Below are positions 17,163-26,115 of a DNA stretch of 64,000 nt, piece by piece. The first letter of the stretch is position 1; every line of letters begins with the position of its first letter. The position numbers were made by a program, and so were the translations under genes. This DNA is from Dyadobacter beijingensis DSM 21582 (GTDB lineage: Bacteria > Bacteroidota > Bacteroidia > Cytophagales > Spirosomataceae), in contig NZ_KB907787.1 of NCBI RefSeq assembly GCF_000382205.1, positions 659,176 to 723,175 on the forward strand, in the 5' to 3' direction. Under the pieces are notes generated by a model. The model was not told the DNA's origin, did no database searches, and saw nothing but the letters and a program-made list of their open reading frames with translations.

Positions 17163-18245
17163 TTAATTTTTTACAAATGGCGTTTTTACAACCTGTGCTT
17201 TCAACAACCGGTCGCGGACTTTGACAAAAATCTCCGTACCTGCCTTACTGAATGCCGCGGGAACGTAACCCAGCCCGATGCCTTTTTGCAAAGTCGGCGA
17301 TTGCGTTCCGGAAGTCACTTCGCCGAGTTTGTTGCCCTCCGCGTCGCACAGTTCGTAATGCCCGCGCGGGATACCCCGGTCGATCATCTCGAAACCGACC
17401 AGTTTTTGCGTCAAACCGGCTTCTTTCTGCGCTTTTAATGCTTTGGAATTGATAAAATCTTTCGTGAATTTGGTCACCCAGCCCAGGCCGGCTTCCAATG
17501 GCGACGTTACATCATCGATATCGTTGCCATACAGGCAGAATGCTTTTTCCAGTCGCAGTGTATCGCGTGCGCCGAGGCCCACAGGCTTGATGCCGAACTC
17601 CGCACCTGCTTCGAAAATGGCTTCCCACATCTTTTCGGCATCGGCATTTTTTACATATATTTCAAAACCTCCCGCGCCGGTATAGCCCGTTGCCGAGATA
17701 ATAACATCCTTGATTCCCGCCATTTCCCCGATTTTGAAAGTATAGTACTCCATCGAAGCGAGGTCTACGTCGGTCAGTTTCTGCAATGCAGCAGTCGCTT
17801 TCGGGCCTTGAACGGCCAGCAGGCAAAGCGCATCCGACAGGTTTTCCATCGCCACCCCTTCGGTATTCTGGCCCTGGATCCAGTTCCAGTCCTTTTCGAT
17901 GTTCGAGGCATTCACAACGAGGAAATAATCGTCCTCGGCAATGCGGTACACGAGCAGGTCGTCCACCACGCCGCCGGTCGCATTGGGCAGGTAGCTGTAT
18001 TGCACTTTTCCGTCATACAGCGCCGTAGCGTCATTCGCGGATACTTTCTGGATCAATGCGAGCGCACCAGGCCCTTTTACGCTGAATTCGCCCATGTGGG
18101 ATACATCAAACACACCCACGGCATTTCTTACGGTGTGGTGTTCATCCAGATCCGAGGAGTAACGGACAGGCATTTCAAAACCTGCGAACGGGACCATTTT
18201 TGCGCCCAAACGGATATGGAGCTGATGTAAAGGGACTGTTTTCAT
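17163..18245 (-). CDS. gcvT: Aminomethyltransferase, glycine cleavage T protein
   Basis: 360 residues, the expected length. Hallmarks include the N-terminal [32 protein letters not shown], the substrate loop with [15 protein letters not shown], and the C-terminal [21 protein letters not shown]. The enzyme takes the aminomethyl group from the H protein and passes the one-carbon unit to tetrahydrofolate, releasing ammonia. The other gcv genes are not in the window. It heads the minus-strand run gcvT-comB-Ig-like-porZ-like-udk-lipoprotein, whose gaps are all under 50 bases. Confidence 0.95.
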   Translation of the reverse strand: MKTVPLHQLHIRLGAKMVPFAGFEMPVRYSSDLDEHHTVRNAVGVFDVSHMGEFSVKGPGALALIQKVSANDATALYDGKVQYSYLPNATGGVVDDLLVYRIAEDDYFLVVNASNIEKDWNWIQGQNTEGVAMENLSDALCLLAVQGPKATAALQKLTDVDLASMEYYTFKIGEMAGIKDVIISATGYTGAGGFEIYVKNADAEKMWEAIFEAGAEFGIKPVGLGARDTLRLEKAFCLYGNDIDDVTSPLEAGLGWVTKFTKDFINSKALKAQKEAGLTQKLVGFEMIDRGIPRGHYELCDAEGNKLGEVTSGTQSPTLQKGIGLGYVPAAFSKAGTEIFVKVRDRLLKAQVVKTPFVKN

Positions 18246-18273
18246 GAACGATATTTGGTTTCACATTAATTTA

Positions 18274-18281
18274 CAAAAGTA
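18274..18281 (-). promoter_or_regulatory. Candidate promoter of the gcvT run
   Basis: The minus strand reads TACTTTTG, a match to TAnnTTTG, 29 bases upstream of the gcvT start. A TTG lies 22 bases further upstream (18304-18306), slightly longer than the usual spacing. Confidence 0.5.
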
Positions 18282-18405
18282 GGCAATGGCAGTGAAAGCG
18301 ACACAAAAAACTGTTTTTTCAATGTCCGCTGAGCGCTTTTTGAAGTATATTGTTAAAAAATAGGTTAAAACATTTATTCTCCGGCCGGTGCCGGTTTTCA
18401 TAAAT

Positions 18406-19575
18406 ATGACTAAACGACTATTGCTCCCGATGGCCCTTCTGATGGCGGGCAATGCCTTCGCACAAACGGCTACTTTCAGCGGGCAGACTATCGACGATAA
18501 GGTGAGCATCGGCTACGGCCTGGCGTCGGGTGACGTGGACGGCGATGGTAAAACGGATATTCTGCTGGCGGATAAGAAGGAAATCGTCTGGTATAAAAAT
18601 CCCGGGAAAGGTACCGGCGCCTGGACGCGCTACGTGATCGCGAAAGACCTCACCGAACAGGACAATGTGTGCATTGCCGCCCGCGATATCGACGGCGACG
18701 GCAAAGTCGAAGTAGCCGTAGGAGCCGGCTGGAACCCCTCAGAAACCAAAAATCTGAAAACATCGGGCGCCGTTTTCTACCTGGTATCGCCGGACGACCG
18801 TACACAGCCGTGGACGCCCGTGCGGCTGCACCACGAGGTGACGATCCACCGTATGCATTGGGTCAAAACGGCCGATGGGCCGTTCCAGCTGGCGGTACTG
18901 CCGTTACACGGCGAGGGAAATACGGGCGGAAACGGCGCAGGCGTGAAATTGATCGTTTTCGATGTGCCAGAGAACAGGAAGGGCATCTGGCCCTATAACC
19001 TGATCGAAACCAATATGCATATGACGCACAATTTCCAGCCGATGGAAATCCCCGGCAGAATGGCCGGAATGTCCATTGCAGGCAAGGAAGGCGTGCAGGT
19101 GTTCCTGGATGGGGCTGATGGCTGGGCACCGTCGGGAAACTGGATGGTGCCGGAGCGCGGGGTAGGAGAGATCCGCACGGGAAGCCTGGGTAAAAAGCAA
19201 TTGTTTACCGCCACCATTGAGCCGATGCACGGTACCGAACTGGTCGTTTACACTAAAGAGGGTCGTACCGTACTTACCGACCGCATCAAGGAAGGCCACG
19301 CATTAGCCTGCGCCGATTTCTTCGGGCAGGGCCGCGACCAGGTGGTCATGGGCTGGCGCAACCCGAACGTGACCGGCGAAACCGGCGTCCGCATTTATGT
19401 GGGAACGGACGCCGAAGGCAAGAAATGGACGGAGTATACTTTGGATGAAAAGATCAAAATCGCCTGCGAAGACCTCATACCGGCCGATCTGGACGGCGAT
19501 GGGGACCTGGATGTTATAGCCGCCGGCCGCGCGACGCATAATCTGGTCGTGTACTGGAATCAGCGGAAGAAATGA
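18406..19575 (+). CDS. Exported FG-GAP/VCBS repeat protein
   Basis: 389 residues from the ATG at 18406. The frame is open to 18388, but only the inner Met gives a standard signal peptide, ending NAFAQ. FG-GAP-type calcium-binding loops are visible: DVDGDGKTD, DIDGDGKVE near the N-terminus and DLDGDGDLD near the C-terminus. The fold is probably a seven-bladed beta-propeller. No catalytic motif is recognised, and there is no T9SS sorting domain. It is expected in the periplasm or outside the cell. It converges with the YugP-like gene, with only 5 bases between stops. The role is unknown; similar proteins often occur near polysaccharide-use genes, which is weak guidance. Confidence 0.7.
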   Translation: MTKRLLLPMALLMAGNAFAQTATFSGQTIDDKVSIGYGLASGDVDGDGKTDILLADKKEIVWYKNPGKGTGAWTRYVIAKDLTEQDNVCIAARDIDGDGKVEVAVGAGWNPSETKNLKTSGAVFYLVSPDDRTQPWTPVRLHHEVTIHRMHWVKTADGPFQLAVLPLHGEGNTGGNGAGVKLIVFDVPENRKGIWPYNLIETNMHMTHNFQPMEIPGRMAGMSIAGKEGVQVFLDGADGWAPSGNWMVPERGVGEIRTGSLGKKQLFTATIEPMHGTELVVYTKEGRTVLTDRIKEGHALACADFFGQGRDQVVMGWRNPNVTGETGVRIYVGTDAEGKKWTEYTLDEKIKIACEDLIPADLDGDGDLDVIAAGRATHNLVVYWNQRKK

Positions 19576-19580
19576 GTTTA

Positions 19581-20255
19581 TTAATCGCGGCGCCCCATCA
19601 GCAAGCTCACATAATAGAGCAGGGTAGCCAATGAACCGATTGCCGCTACGAGGTAAGTACGGGCTGCCCATTTCAATGCATCGGCAGACATCACGTACTC
19701 GCGTTCGTTCACAATGCGGTTTTTCTGGATCCATGCCAATGCACGATTACTTGCATCGTATTCAACCGGTAGTGTAATGAAGCTGAACAATGTCGTCACC
19801 GCGAATAATGCGACACCGATTGTCAATGGGATAATCGACGTATTGATCAGCAGCACACCGATGAAAATGATCCACTGCATATATTGTGACGCGACGCTCA
19901 GGAACGGTACCATTTGCGAACGGAATTGTAGCCAGCTGTAAGCAGTCGCGTGTTGCACGGCGTGCCCGCATTCGTGGGAAGCCACAGCCGCGGCCGCTAC
20001 GCTTCGTCCGTAATATACATCGGGGCTCAGGTTGACTGTCTTATCCTGCGGATTATAGTGGTCGGTCAGACGGCCTTCCACGGACACCACTCTTACGTCG
20101 TAAATGCCGCTTTCCCGGAGCATCGTTTCGGCGATTTCCTTACCGCTCATGCCGTTGCTCAATCCCACTTGTGAATATTCTTCAAACTTACTCTTCAAAC
20201 GCCATTGCACGTAAAAGCTCACGCCCATTACGATCAAAGCAATCAAAAGTCCCAT
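19581..20255 (-). CDS. YugP-like neutral zinc metallopeptidase (membrane)
   Basis: 224 residues. An N-terminal membrane segment (GLLIALIVMGVSFYV) comes first. The zinc motif HECGH at residues 94-98 is followed by AVQHA, and at least two C-terminal hydrophobic segments follow, including FIGVLLINTSIIPLTIGVALF. This matches the YugP family (Peptidase_M membrane type, PF04298). Substrates are not known. It is the last gene of the panD-flippase-rfaE2-YugP run, 12 bases after rfaE2. Confidence 0.88.
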   Translation of the reverse strand: MGLLIALIVMGVSFYVQWRLKSKFEEYSQVGLSNGMSGKEIAETMLRESGIYDVRVVSVEGRLTDHYNPQDKTVNLSPDVYYGRSVAAAAVASHECGHAVQHATAYSWLQFRSQMVPFLSVASQYMQWIIFIGVLLINTSIIPLTIGVALFAVTTLFSFITLPVEYDASNRALAWIQKNRIVNEREYVMSADALKWAARTYLVAAIGSLATLLYYVSLLMGRRD

Positions 20256-20267
20256 AGTTATTGCTAT

Positions 20268-20756
20268 TTATTTATATCCTTGTTTTATTTTCTCGATCAG
20301 TGCAGTCGTTGAGTAGCCTTGTACCAAAGCAATCGTTTTGACCTCACCTCCTCTACTCAAAACAAAATCCGCGCCAGCAATGTTTTCGATCGTATAATCG
20401 TCACCTTTGACCAAAATGTCAGGTTTTACGGCCTCGATGAGCTGACTAGGCGTCGGTTCGTCGAACAAAATGACAGCATCGATGAACGAGAGTGCTGCCA
20501 TCAGCCTGGCCCTTGCATACTCATTGACGACCGGTCGGAGCGGACCTTTCAGGCGGCTTACCGAAGCGTCGGTGTTCAGGCCGAGTACCATTCTGTCGCC
20601 CAATGCGCGGGCTTTTTCGAGGTAATCGATGTGCCCGAGGTGTACAATATCGAAACATCCGTTGGTGAATACAACTTTTTGTCCGGCTCTTTGCCATGCT
20701 TCCACGGTCGGCACCGCTTCTTCTAATCTCAGGATTTTGCTTTCGGTCAAATTCAT
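20268..20756 (-). CDS. rfaE2: D-glycero-beta-D-manno-heptose 1-phosphate adenylyltransferase
   Basis: 162 residues when started at the Met of MNLTESK (20756); the frame is open to 20798 but the extra residues do not look conserved. The nucleotidyltransferase signature FTNGCFDIVHLGHIDYLEKA contains the GxFDxxHxGH motif. KGDDYT and the C-terminal GYSTTALIEKI complete the family pattern. It makes ADP-heptose for LPS inner core. Here the adenylyltransferase is a separate protein rather than fused to the kinase as in E. coli HldE. It lies between the flippase-like gene and the YugP-like gene. Confidence 0.92.
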   Translation of the reverse strand: MNLTESKILRLEEAVPTVEAWQRAGQKVVFTNGCFDIVHLGHIDYLEKARALGDRMVLGLNTDASVSRLKGPLRPVVNEYARARLMAALSFIDAVILFDEPTPSQLIEAVKPDILVKGDDYTIENIAGADFVLSRGGEVKTIALVQGYSTTALIEKIKQGYK

Positions 20757-20835
20757 TTGTAAAGACAATATGGATTTAAGAAATGGATAACCTAACATAC
20801 TCCATTTCCATTTTTCGAGACTATTAAGGTAGCAA

Positions 20836-21873
20836 TTAGTTTGCCGCGGACACTTGCTCCGGCTCGGCGGCGGCGTTTTTATTCACAATCAGCACATACA
20901 GAAATGCCAACGCGCCGATGGCGAGCATAAAGAGCATTTGCGCACCGTGGATGAATGTCGCCAATGTGATGCCGTCGTTCTGCGAAAGCCCGTAAAGGAC
21001 CATCACATTGCCCACCAGCAAATGGTACGCACCGATCCCGCCCTGCGTAGGCGCCGTCATACCGATCGCGCCGACAACGAGCAATGTCAGCCCGGCAAGC
21101 GGACCGAGGTCGGAAGTTTCGGGAATGCAGAAGAAAAGCACATAGGAAACAAGGTAATACAATACCCAGATCATTACGGTGCTGAAAATGAAAAGGCCCG
21201 GATTCCGCAGCTTGCGCACGCTCAGAAGGCCTTCCAACATGCCTTGCGCGAAGCCGATGATTTTGGCAATGAGCGCATTCTGCTGCAATTTGTTACGCAA
21301 TGCGGCATTTTTGAAAATAACAGTAGCCGCCACGCCGACAGCCAACAACCCGACGATCAGAATACTGAGCAACATACCGCTACCCGAACCGCCGCCCTGG
21401 CTGCCGCCTATTTTACTTTGAAAAAAATCAGTAAAAAAAGTGCTGAGCCGCTCGAATTCGAGGATGAAATTCAGCCCGATCATCAATACCAGGATAATCA
21501 CATCGAAAATCCGCTCCGCCACTACCGTACCGAAGCTCAAACTTACCGGAATACGTTCCAGGCGATAAAGTGTACCGCAACGCGTCACTTCGCCCATGCG
21601 GGGCACGATGTAGTTGGCAAAATAGCCGGTAAGGACCGACATTGTGCTGTTCACAATGCCCGGCTTATGGTCCAGCGGCTCGATGAGCATTCCCCAGCGC
21701 CATGCCCGCATGATGTGCGCGAGCAGGAGGCAAAAGCATGATACGGCGATCCACCGCCAGTCGGATTTGGCAAAACGGTCAAGCATTTCGCCCAGGTTAA
21801 TATCTTTAAACACAAACCAGAGCAGACCGCCTGCCAGGACAAGCGATATCGTGTAACGCAGTATATTTTTCAT
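20836..21873 (-). CDS. Flippase-like integral membrane protein (LPG synthase TM / UPF0104 family)
   Basis: 345 residues with about eight membrane segments. Family blocks are visible: RAWRWGMLIEP, the GYFANYIVPRMGEVTRCGTLYR block with basic residues, VVAERIFDVIILVLM, and the C-terminal PTQGGIGAYHLLVG. This is the YbhN/AglD-like region of the lysylphosphatidylglycerol synthase superfamily without a synthase domain. A role in moving lipids or lipid-linked sugars across the inner membrane is inferred from the family and from the neighbouring rfaE2. It sits 37 bases after panD on the same strand. Confidence 0.85.
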   Translation of the reverse strand: MKNILRYTISLVLAGGLLWFVFKDINLGEMLDRFAKSDWRWIAVSCFCLLLAHIMRAWRWGMLIEPLDHKPGIVNSTMSVLTGYFANYIVPRMGEVTRCGTLYRLERIPVSLSFGTVVAERIFDVIILVLMIGLNFILEFERLSTFFTDFFQSKIGGSQGGGSGSGMLLSILIVGLLAVGVAATVIFKNAALRNKLQQNALIAKIIGFAQGMLEGLLSVRKLRNPGLFIFSTVMIWVLYYLVSYVLFFCIPETSDLGPLAGLTLLVVGAIGMTAPTQGGIGAYHLLVGNVMVLYGLSQNDGITLATFIHGAQMLFMLAIGALAFLYVLIVNKNAAAEPEQVSAAN

Positions 21874-21910
21874 GCTTTGCTAATAATGTATAGTGCAGGG
21901 TCCCGGAAGG

Positions 21911-22261
21911 CTAGCTTACCAGGTGGTTGTTATGGTCGGGGAAAACGATCATCGGTTTGAATGTCTTCGCCTCTTCCTGGCTCATGCTGCCGTACGCGAT
22001 GATGATGATGATGTCGCCGATCTGCACCCTTCGCGCCGCCGCGCCATTGAGGCAGATCATGCCGGTACCGCGCTCACCTTTAATGACATATGTGATAAAA
22101 CGTTCGCCATTGTTATTGTTCACAATGTGAACCTGTTCATTCTCTATTAGTCCCGCGGCGTCCATCAGATCCTCGTCGATCGTGATGCTGCCAACGTAGT
22201 TCAATTCCGCCTGAGTCACCTTCACCCGGTGAATCTTCGATTTCATTACTGTGATTTGCAT
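21911..22261 (-). CDS. panD: Aspartate 1-decarboxylase proenzyme
   Basis: 116 residues from the Met of [13 protein letters not shown]. The self-cleavage site is seen as YVGS, where the Gly-Ser bond is processed to give the pyruvoyl cofactor on Ser. [20 protein letters not shown] is the conserved core around the tetramer active site. The enzyme makes beta-alanine for pantothenate. A TTG start at 22303 would add 14 residues, but a full promoter overlaps that position, so the 22261 start is preferred. panC lies 1.8 kb away on the same strand but in a separate unit. Confidence 0.95.
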   Translation of the reverse strand: MQITVMKSKIHRVKVTQAELNYVGSITIDEDLMDAAGLIENEQVHIVNNNNGERFITYVIKGERGTGMICLNGAAARRVQIGDIIIIIAYGSMSQEEAKTFKPMIVFPDHNNHLVS

Positions 22262-22300
22262 TACCCGGTGGTATTGGTCTAATTGAAATGCATTACCCCG

Positions 22301-22331
22301 CAAAGTTACAGGAATAATACCCAGCCATCAA
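22301..22331 (-). promoter_or_regulatory. Promoter of the panD run
   Basis: On the minus strand: TTG (22331-22329), exactly 20 bases, then TAACTTTG (22308-22301). Both boxes match the Bacteroidetes consensus. The expected transcript starts about 30 bases before the panD ATG, which excludes the longer panD reading. Confidence 0.75.
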
Positions 22332-22499
22332 AACATACTCTCCGGTGGGACGGTTCCAGAATATTTGAAATCGCGTTCTACATGATGTTTCGTAAATACA
22401 TTATTATATTTAAGCGGGATTTAATAGTATTTGGGCCTCAATAGAAACTTATTCCTTACATCTATATTAATCTACTTTATTTTTTCATTACCAAAACCG

Positions 22500-23978
22500 A
22501 TGAGTACAGAAAACAAACCGAAAGACGTTAATCGCCGGGACTTTATCCAGAAGTCCTCCGCGGCGGCCATTGGAAGTTTCTTCATAGTACCCCGCCACGT
22601 GCTGGGGAAAGGATATAAAGCCCCCAGCGACAAGCTGAATATCGCCGGTGTCGGTGTGGGTGGCAAAGGTTTTTCTGATACCAACAATGCCTGGAACAAG
22701 GGCGCTGAGAACCTGGTGGCACTTTGCGACGTGGACTGGTCGCAGGCGCAGGTGAAAAAGAACTTCGAACTGCACCCGGATGCCAAGAAATACAAGGACT
22801 TCCGCAAGATGTTCGACGAAATGGACAAGAGCATTGATGCCGTAACCGTTTCTACGGCGGACCACATGCACGCGATCATCGCCATGGCCGCTATGCAGCG
22901 CGGAAAGCACGTATATGTGCAAAAACCCCTTACCCACGATATTTACGAGGCACGTATGCTCACCGAGGCGGCGCGCAAATATAAAGTGGTAACCCAAATG
23001 GGTAACCAGGGCGCTTCCAACCCGGCTCAGACGCAAATGAAGGAGTGGTTCAACAAAGGCCTCATCGGGAACGTCCACGAGGCGCACGTTTGGACCAACC
23101 GTCCCGTATGGCCGCAAGGCATTCCCGTTCCGACCGGCAAGCACGAAGTGCCTGCGGACATCGACTGGGAACTGTGGGTAGGCTGCGCCGACTGGGTGGA
23201 TTACAACCCGGCCTGGCACCCGTTCAAATGGAGAGGCTGGTGGAACTTTGGTACCGGCGCATTGGGCGACATGGGTTGTCACCTGATCGACCCGGCGTTC
23301 CGTACGCTCGGCCTCGGTTATCCTACGGAAGTTGAATGCTCGGTAGGACAGGTGTTCATCAAAGACTGGACGGCCGAATACATTCCGGAAGGCTGCCCGC
23401 CGTCATCACGCGTACAATTGAAATTCCCCGCGAACAAAGTGAATAAGTCGGAAGTGACTTTGACCTGGCACGACGGCGGTCTCCGTCCGTTCCACCCGGA
23501 CCTGATCCCTGCGAACGATCCGCTGGGCGAACCTGACAGCAGCAATGGCGTACTTTTGATCGGTGAAAAAGGTGTTATGACCTGCGGAACTTACGGTATT
23601 GCGCCGAAGGTGTACCTTAAAGACGGTACCAAGCTCGAATACAAGCAGGGAGATTTCGGTAATAAATACACGCCGATGCCGGAATTTGGCCACCACGTGT
23701 CTTGGAGCGACGCCTGCAAAGCCGGTTTCAACAGCAAAGAGCACAAAGCGTTGACATCATCGTTCGATTACGCGGGTCCTTTGACAGAAACTGTGATTAT
23801 GGGTAACCTCGGTATCCGCAGCTACAACCTCCGCACCGCGAAGGCTGACGGCAAAGGATTCGACTACCCTGGCCGCAAGAAACTGTTGTGGGATGGCAAG
23901 AATATGAAAATCACCAACTTCGACGAAGCGAACCAGTTCGTACAACGCAAGTACCGCGGCGACTGGAAACTGGCTTAA
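22500..23978 (+). CDS. Gfo/Idh/MocA family oxidoreductase with Tat signal
   Basis: 492 residues from the ATG at 22500. An upstream in-frame extension to 22431 would put a hydrophobic stretch before the Tat motif and is not preferred. The Tat motif NRRDFIQKSSAAAIG is at residues 11-25. A Rossmann domain follows (LNIAGVGVGGKG), then the family block VQKPLTHDIYEARMLTEAARK, where the EKP-type motif is QKP. The C-terminal substrate domain includes GALGDMGCHLIDPA. It is exported folded with NAD(P) bound, probably to act on a sugar or sugar derivative in the periplasm. A DUF1080 protein, often co-occurring with this family in keto-sugar metabolism, is 36 kb away in this window. Substrate unknown. 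Confidence 0.88.
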   Translation: MSTENKPKDVNRRDFIQKSSAAAIGSFFIVPRHVLGKGYKAPSDKLNIAGVGVGGKGFSDTNNAWNKGAENLVALCDVDWSQAQVKKNFELHPDAKKYKDFRKMFDEMDKSIDAVTVSTADHMHAIIAMAAMQRGKHVYVQKPLTHDIYEARMLTEAARKYKVVTQMGNQGASNPAQTQMKEWFNKGLIGNVHEAHVWTNRPVWPQGIPVPTGKHEVPADIDWELWVGCADWVDYNPAWHPFKWRGWWNFGTGALGDMGCHLIDPAFRTLGLGYPTEVECSVGQVFIKDWTAEYIPEGCPPSSRVQLKFPANKVNKSEVTLTWHDGGLRPFHPDLIPANDPLGEPDSSNGVLLIGEKGVMTCGTYGIAPKVYLKDGTKLEYKQGDFGNKYTPMPEFGHHVSWSDACKAGFNSKEHKALTSSFDYAGPLTETVIMGNLGIRSYNLRTAKADGKGFDYPGRKKLLWDGKNMKITNFDEANQFVQRKYRGDWKLA

Positions 23979-23996
23979 CAGTTGATAGTGGTAAAA

Positions 23997-24030
23997 GCAG
24001 AAAGGCTCCGATAAGGAGCCTTTCTGCTTT
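23997..24030. terminator. Bidirectional terminator between oxidoreductase and panC
   Basis: GCAGAAAGGCTCC (23997-24009) and GGAGCCTTTCTGC (24015-24027) form a perfect 13-bp stem with loop GATAA. It lies between the convergent oxidoreductase and panC genes. Confidence 0.85.
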
Positions 24031-24051
24031 ATCAAGGTTTTTAGACCAATA

Positions 24052-24894
24052 TCAGAATATCACATTGTCGATCAACCGCACGGGACCGAGGAATGCCGCG
24101 ACGCAGATCGCATTGCCGCCTTCCGGGCCGATTTGGTCCACAGGCCGCAAGGTTTTGATATTAATCACTTCGAAATAGTCCAGCGTAAACCCGGGCGCAG
24201 CTTTGAAAAGCGCTTCCGCCTCGGTGGTCACTGCATTTACTGCCTCGCCCGCGAGCAAAGCGTCGCATGCGCCTGCAAGGATCTTGTAAATCTGCGGCGC
24301 GATGGCACGCTCGGCGTCGCTCAGCCGCCGGTTACGGGACGACATCGCTAACCCGTCGTTTTCGCGCACGGTAGGGCATATGACGAGTTCCAGGCCGAAT
24401 GCAAGGTCGCGCACGAGCTGGCTCACGACCGATACCTGCTGCAAATCCTTCTGCCCGAAATAGGCACGATGCGGCCTCACGATATTGAACAGCTTCGACA
24501 CGACAATGCCGACACCATTGAAATGACCCGGCCGCGAAGCACCTTCCATCACCGTTTCCAGCTCGCCGAAGTTAATTTTCAGTACCGGCTGTTCGGGGTA
24601 CATTTCCTCCACCGCCGGCGCGAACACGGCCGAGCAGCCCGCTTTTTCGAGCATCGCACGGTCCTCTTCGAACGTACGCGGATATTTGGCCAGGTCCTCG
24701 GGGTTGTTGAACTGCGTGGGGTTCACGAATATGCTGCAAACGACGATATCGGTCCCATTTTTGGCCGCTTCGATCAGCGAAATGTGGCCTTCGTGCAGGG
24801 CACCCATGGTAGGCACGAGCCCGATGGTTTTTTGTTGTAAAAGTTGCTGGTCGAGGTACTGGCGGAGGCTTTTGACCGAAGTGAATACTTCCAT
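24052..24894 (-). CDS. panC: Pantothenate synthetase
   Basis: 280 residues, full length. The cytidylyltransferase-type motif PTMGALHEGH is at residues 28-37. The pantoate and ATP regions FVNPTQFNNPEDLAKYPRT and YFGQKDLQQ are present, as is the MSSRNRRLS loop. It joins pantoate and beta-alanine with ATP to give pantothenate, using the product of PanD. It is divergent from the glycogen-synthase-like gene. No clear TAnnTTTG box was found in the 206 bases upstream on its strand. Confidence 0.96.
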   Translation of the reverse strand: MEVFTSVKSLRQYLDQQLLQQKTIGLVPTMGALHEGHISLIEAAKNGTDIVVCSIFVNPTQFNNPEDLAKYPRTFEEDRAMLEKAGCSAVFAPAVEEMYPEQPVLKINFGELETVMEGASRPGHFNGVGIVVSKLFNIVRPHRAYFGQKDLQQVSVVSQLVRDLAFGLELVICPTVRENDGLAMSSRNRRLSDAERAIAPQIYKILAGACDALLAGEAVNAVTTEAEALFKAAPGFTLDYFEVINIKTLRPVDQIGPEGGNAICVAAFLGPVRLIDNVIF

Positions 24895-25036
24895 GTAAAT
24901 TCTGAAAACTGAGGGAGTAACCTGCGAGCTACGATTGCTTTTTCAATATAGCGCCTTACGTAAAGCAGATTATGGAAACATCAGGATAGGGAATTCCCAA
25001 ACTGGCCGCAATATGACAATTAGTTTGGAATATCTT

Positions 25037-25067
25037 TTGAAATTGCCATTTTTTTTGTATAATTTTG
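25037..25067 (+). promoter_or_regulatory. Promoter of the glycogen-synthase-like gene
   Basis: TTG (25037-25039, part of TTTTG), exactly 20 bases, then TAATTTTG (25060-25067). This is a full match, placing the transcript start roughly 25 bases before the ATG at 25101 and excluding the in-frame upstream start. Confidence 0.75.
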
Positions 25068-25100
25068 CAAAACTTTTTTTCACAAACTGCTAAAAGATCT

Positions 25101-25907
25101 ATGGAGAAACTACGAATTTTGTATGTAGCCAGTGAAATCAATCCCTTCCTCCAAACAACCGATGTTGCCGACTACGTGAGAAAACTCCCTCAGGCAATGC
25201 AGGAAAAAGGGGCAGAAATCAGGATACTCGTTCCGCGTTTCGGGTTGATCAACGAACGCAAAAACAGGCTTCATGAAGTAGTTCGACTGTCAGGAATCAA
25301 TATTACCGTAGGAGATGAAGAAAAGCCGCTAATCATTAAAGTAGCTTCGATTCCCAATGCGAAGTTGCAGGTCTATTTTATAGATAACGACGATTACTTC
25401 CATCGCAAATCCGTTTTCTTCGATAAGGAAAATAACTTTTTCGATGACAACGACGAACGCGCGATCTTCTTTTGCAAGGGTGTTTTGGAAACAGTTAAGA
25501 AACTGGGATGGGCCCCGGATGTGGTGCACTGTAATGACTGGATGACGGCTCTGATTCCATTGTACCTGAAAACCACTTACCGTAATGATCCGATGTTTAA
25601 GGATACGAAAAGTGTGTTTACCGTACATAATAATGCTTTCGACTACAAATTCGACGCGGATTTGCAGAGCAAGGCCAAAGCCATGGACGTGAGCGATGAA
25701 GCACTGGCACATTTGCATTCCGCCGATTTCGAAGGTTTTGTCAAAATCGGATGTGCTTATGCGGATGCCGTTCTCAAAGCCGAAGAGCATTGCAGCGCGA
25801 GCCTCAACGAAATTTTCAACAACGCGCCCAAACGCGTTCAGCTCGACGAGCAGGATGAGAATTTCTCCGAGTCGTACTACAACCTCTACAACGATCTGGT
25901 AAGCTAG
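25101..25907 (+). CDS. Stand-alone glycogen/starch synthase N-terminal (GT5-like) domain, probably non-catalytic
   Basis: 268 residues from ATG 25101. It aligns with the N-terminal half of glycogen synthase: ILYVASEINPFLQTT, PRFGLINERK, YFIDNDDYFHR, the block PDVVHCNDWMTALIPLYLK and the VFTVHNNAFDYKF region. The C-terminal GT-B half, which completes the nucleotide-sugar site, is absent (about 470 residues expected for a full enzyme). The ADP-glucose motif KxGGLADV is replaced by QTTDVADY, so the key Lys and both Gly are gone. Conclusion by inference: a pseudo-glycosyltransferase with a binding or regulatory role. It is followed by a terminator and then glmS on the same strand. Confidence 0.8.
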   Translation: MEKLRILYVASEINPFLQTTDVADYVRKLPQAMQEKGAEIRILVPRFGLINERKNRLHEVVRLSGINITVGDEEKPLIIKVASIPNAKLQVYFIDNDDYFHRKSVFFDKENNFFDDNDERAIFFCKGVLETVKKLGWAPDVVHCNDWMTALIPLYLKTTYRNDPMFKDTKSVFTVHNNAFDYKFDADLQSKAKAMDVSDEALAHLHSADFEGFVKIGCAYADAVLKAEEHCSASLNEIFNNAPKRVQLDEQDENFSESYYNLYNDLVS

Positions 25908-25929
25908 CAGATACATTTCACAGGGCAGA

Positions 25930-25966
25930 AAAGCCGGCGATTTTCACAGTCGCCGGCTTTTTTGTG
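25930..25966 (+). terminator. Terminator after the GT5-like gene
   Basis: AAAGCCGGCGA (25930-25940) and TCGCCGGCTTT (25950-25960) form a perfect 11-bp stem, followed directly by more T residues. Confidence 0.88.
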
Positions 25967-26115
25967 TTTTCCCGGAATGTTTCGTGTGTTCGAGCACTGT
26001 TGATAAATTGGATATTTTTTAGTATTTAATTGAAATTTAGCTTGCTAACGATCCCGCTTTGCCATTTATTTGCTCCCATCAATCACATACACAAAATTTA
26101 AAATATTTTAAGAAT

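Noticed and set aside
25961-26115. glmS ribozyme in the glmS leader
   Set aside because: The ribozyme is known from Firmicutes and no matching core was recognised.
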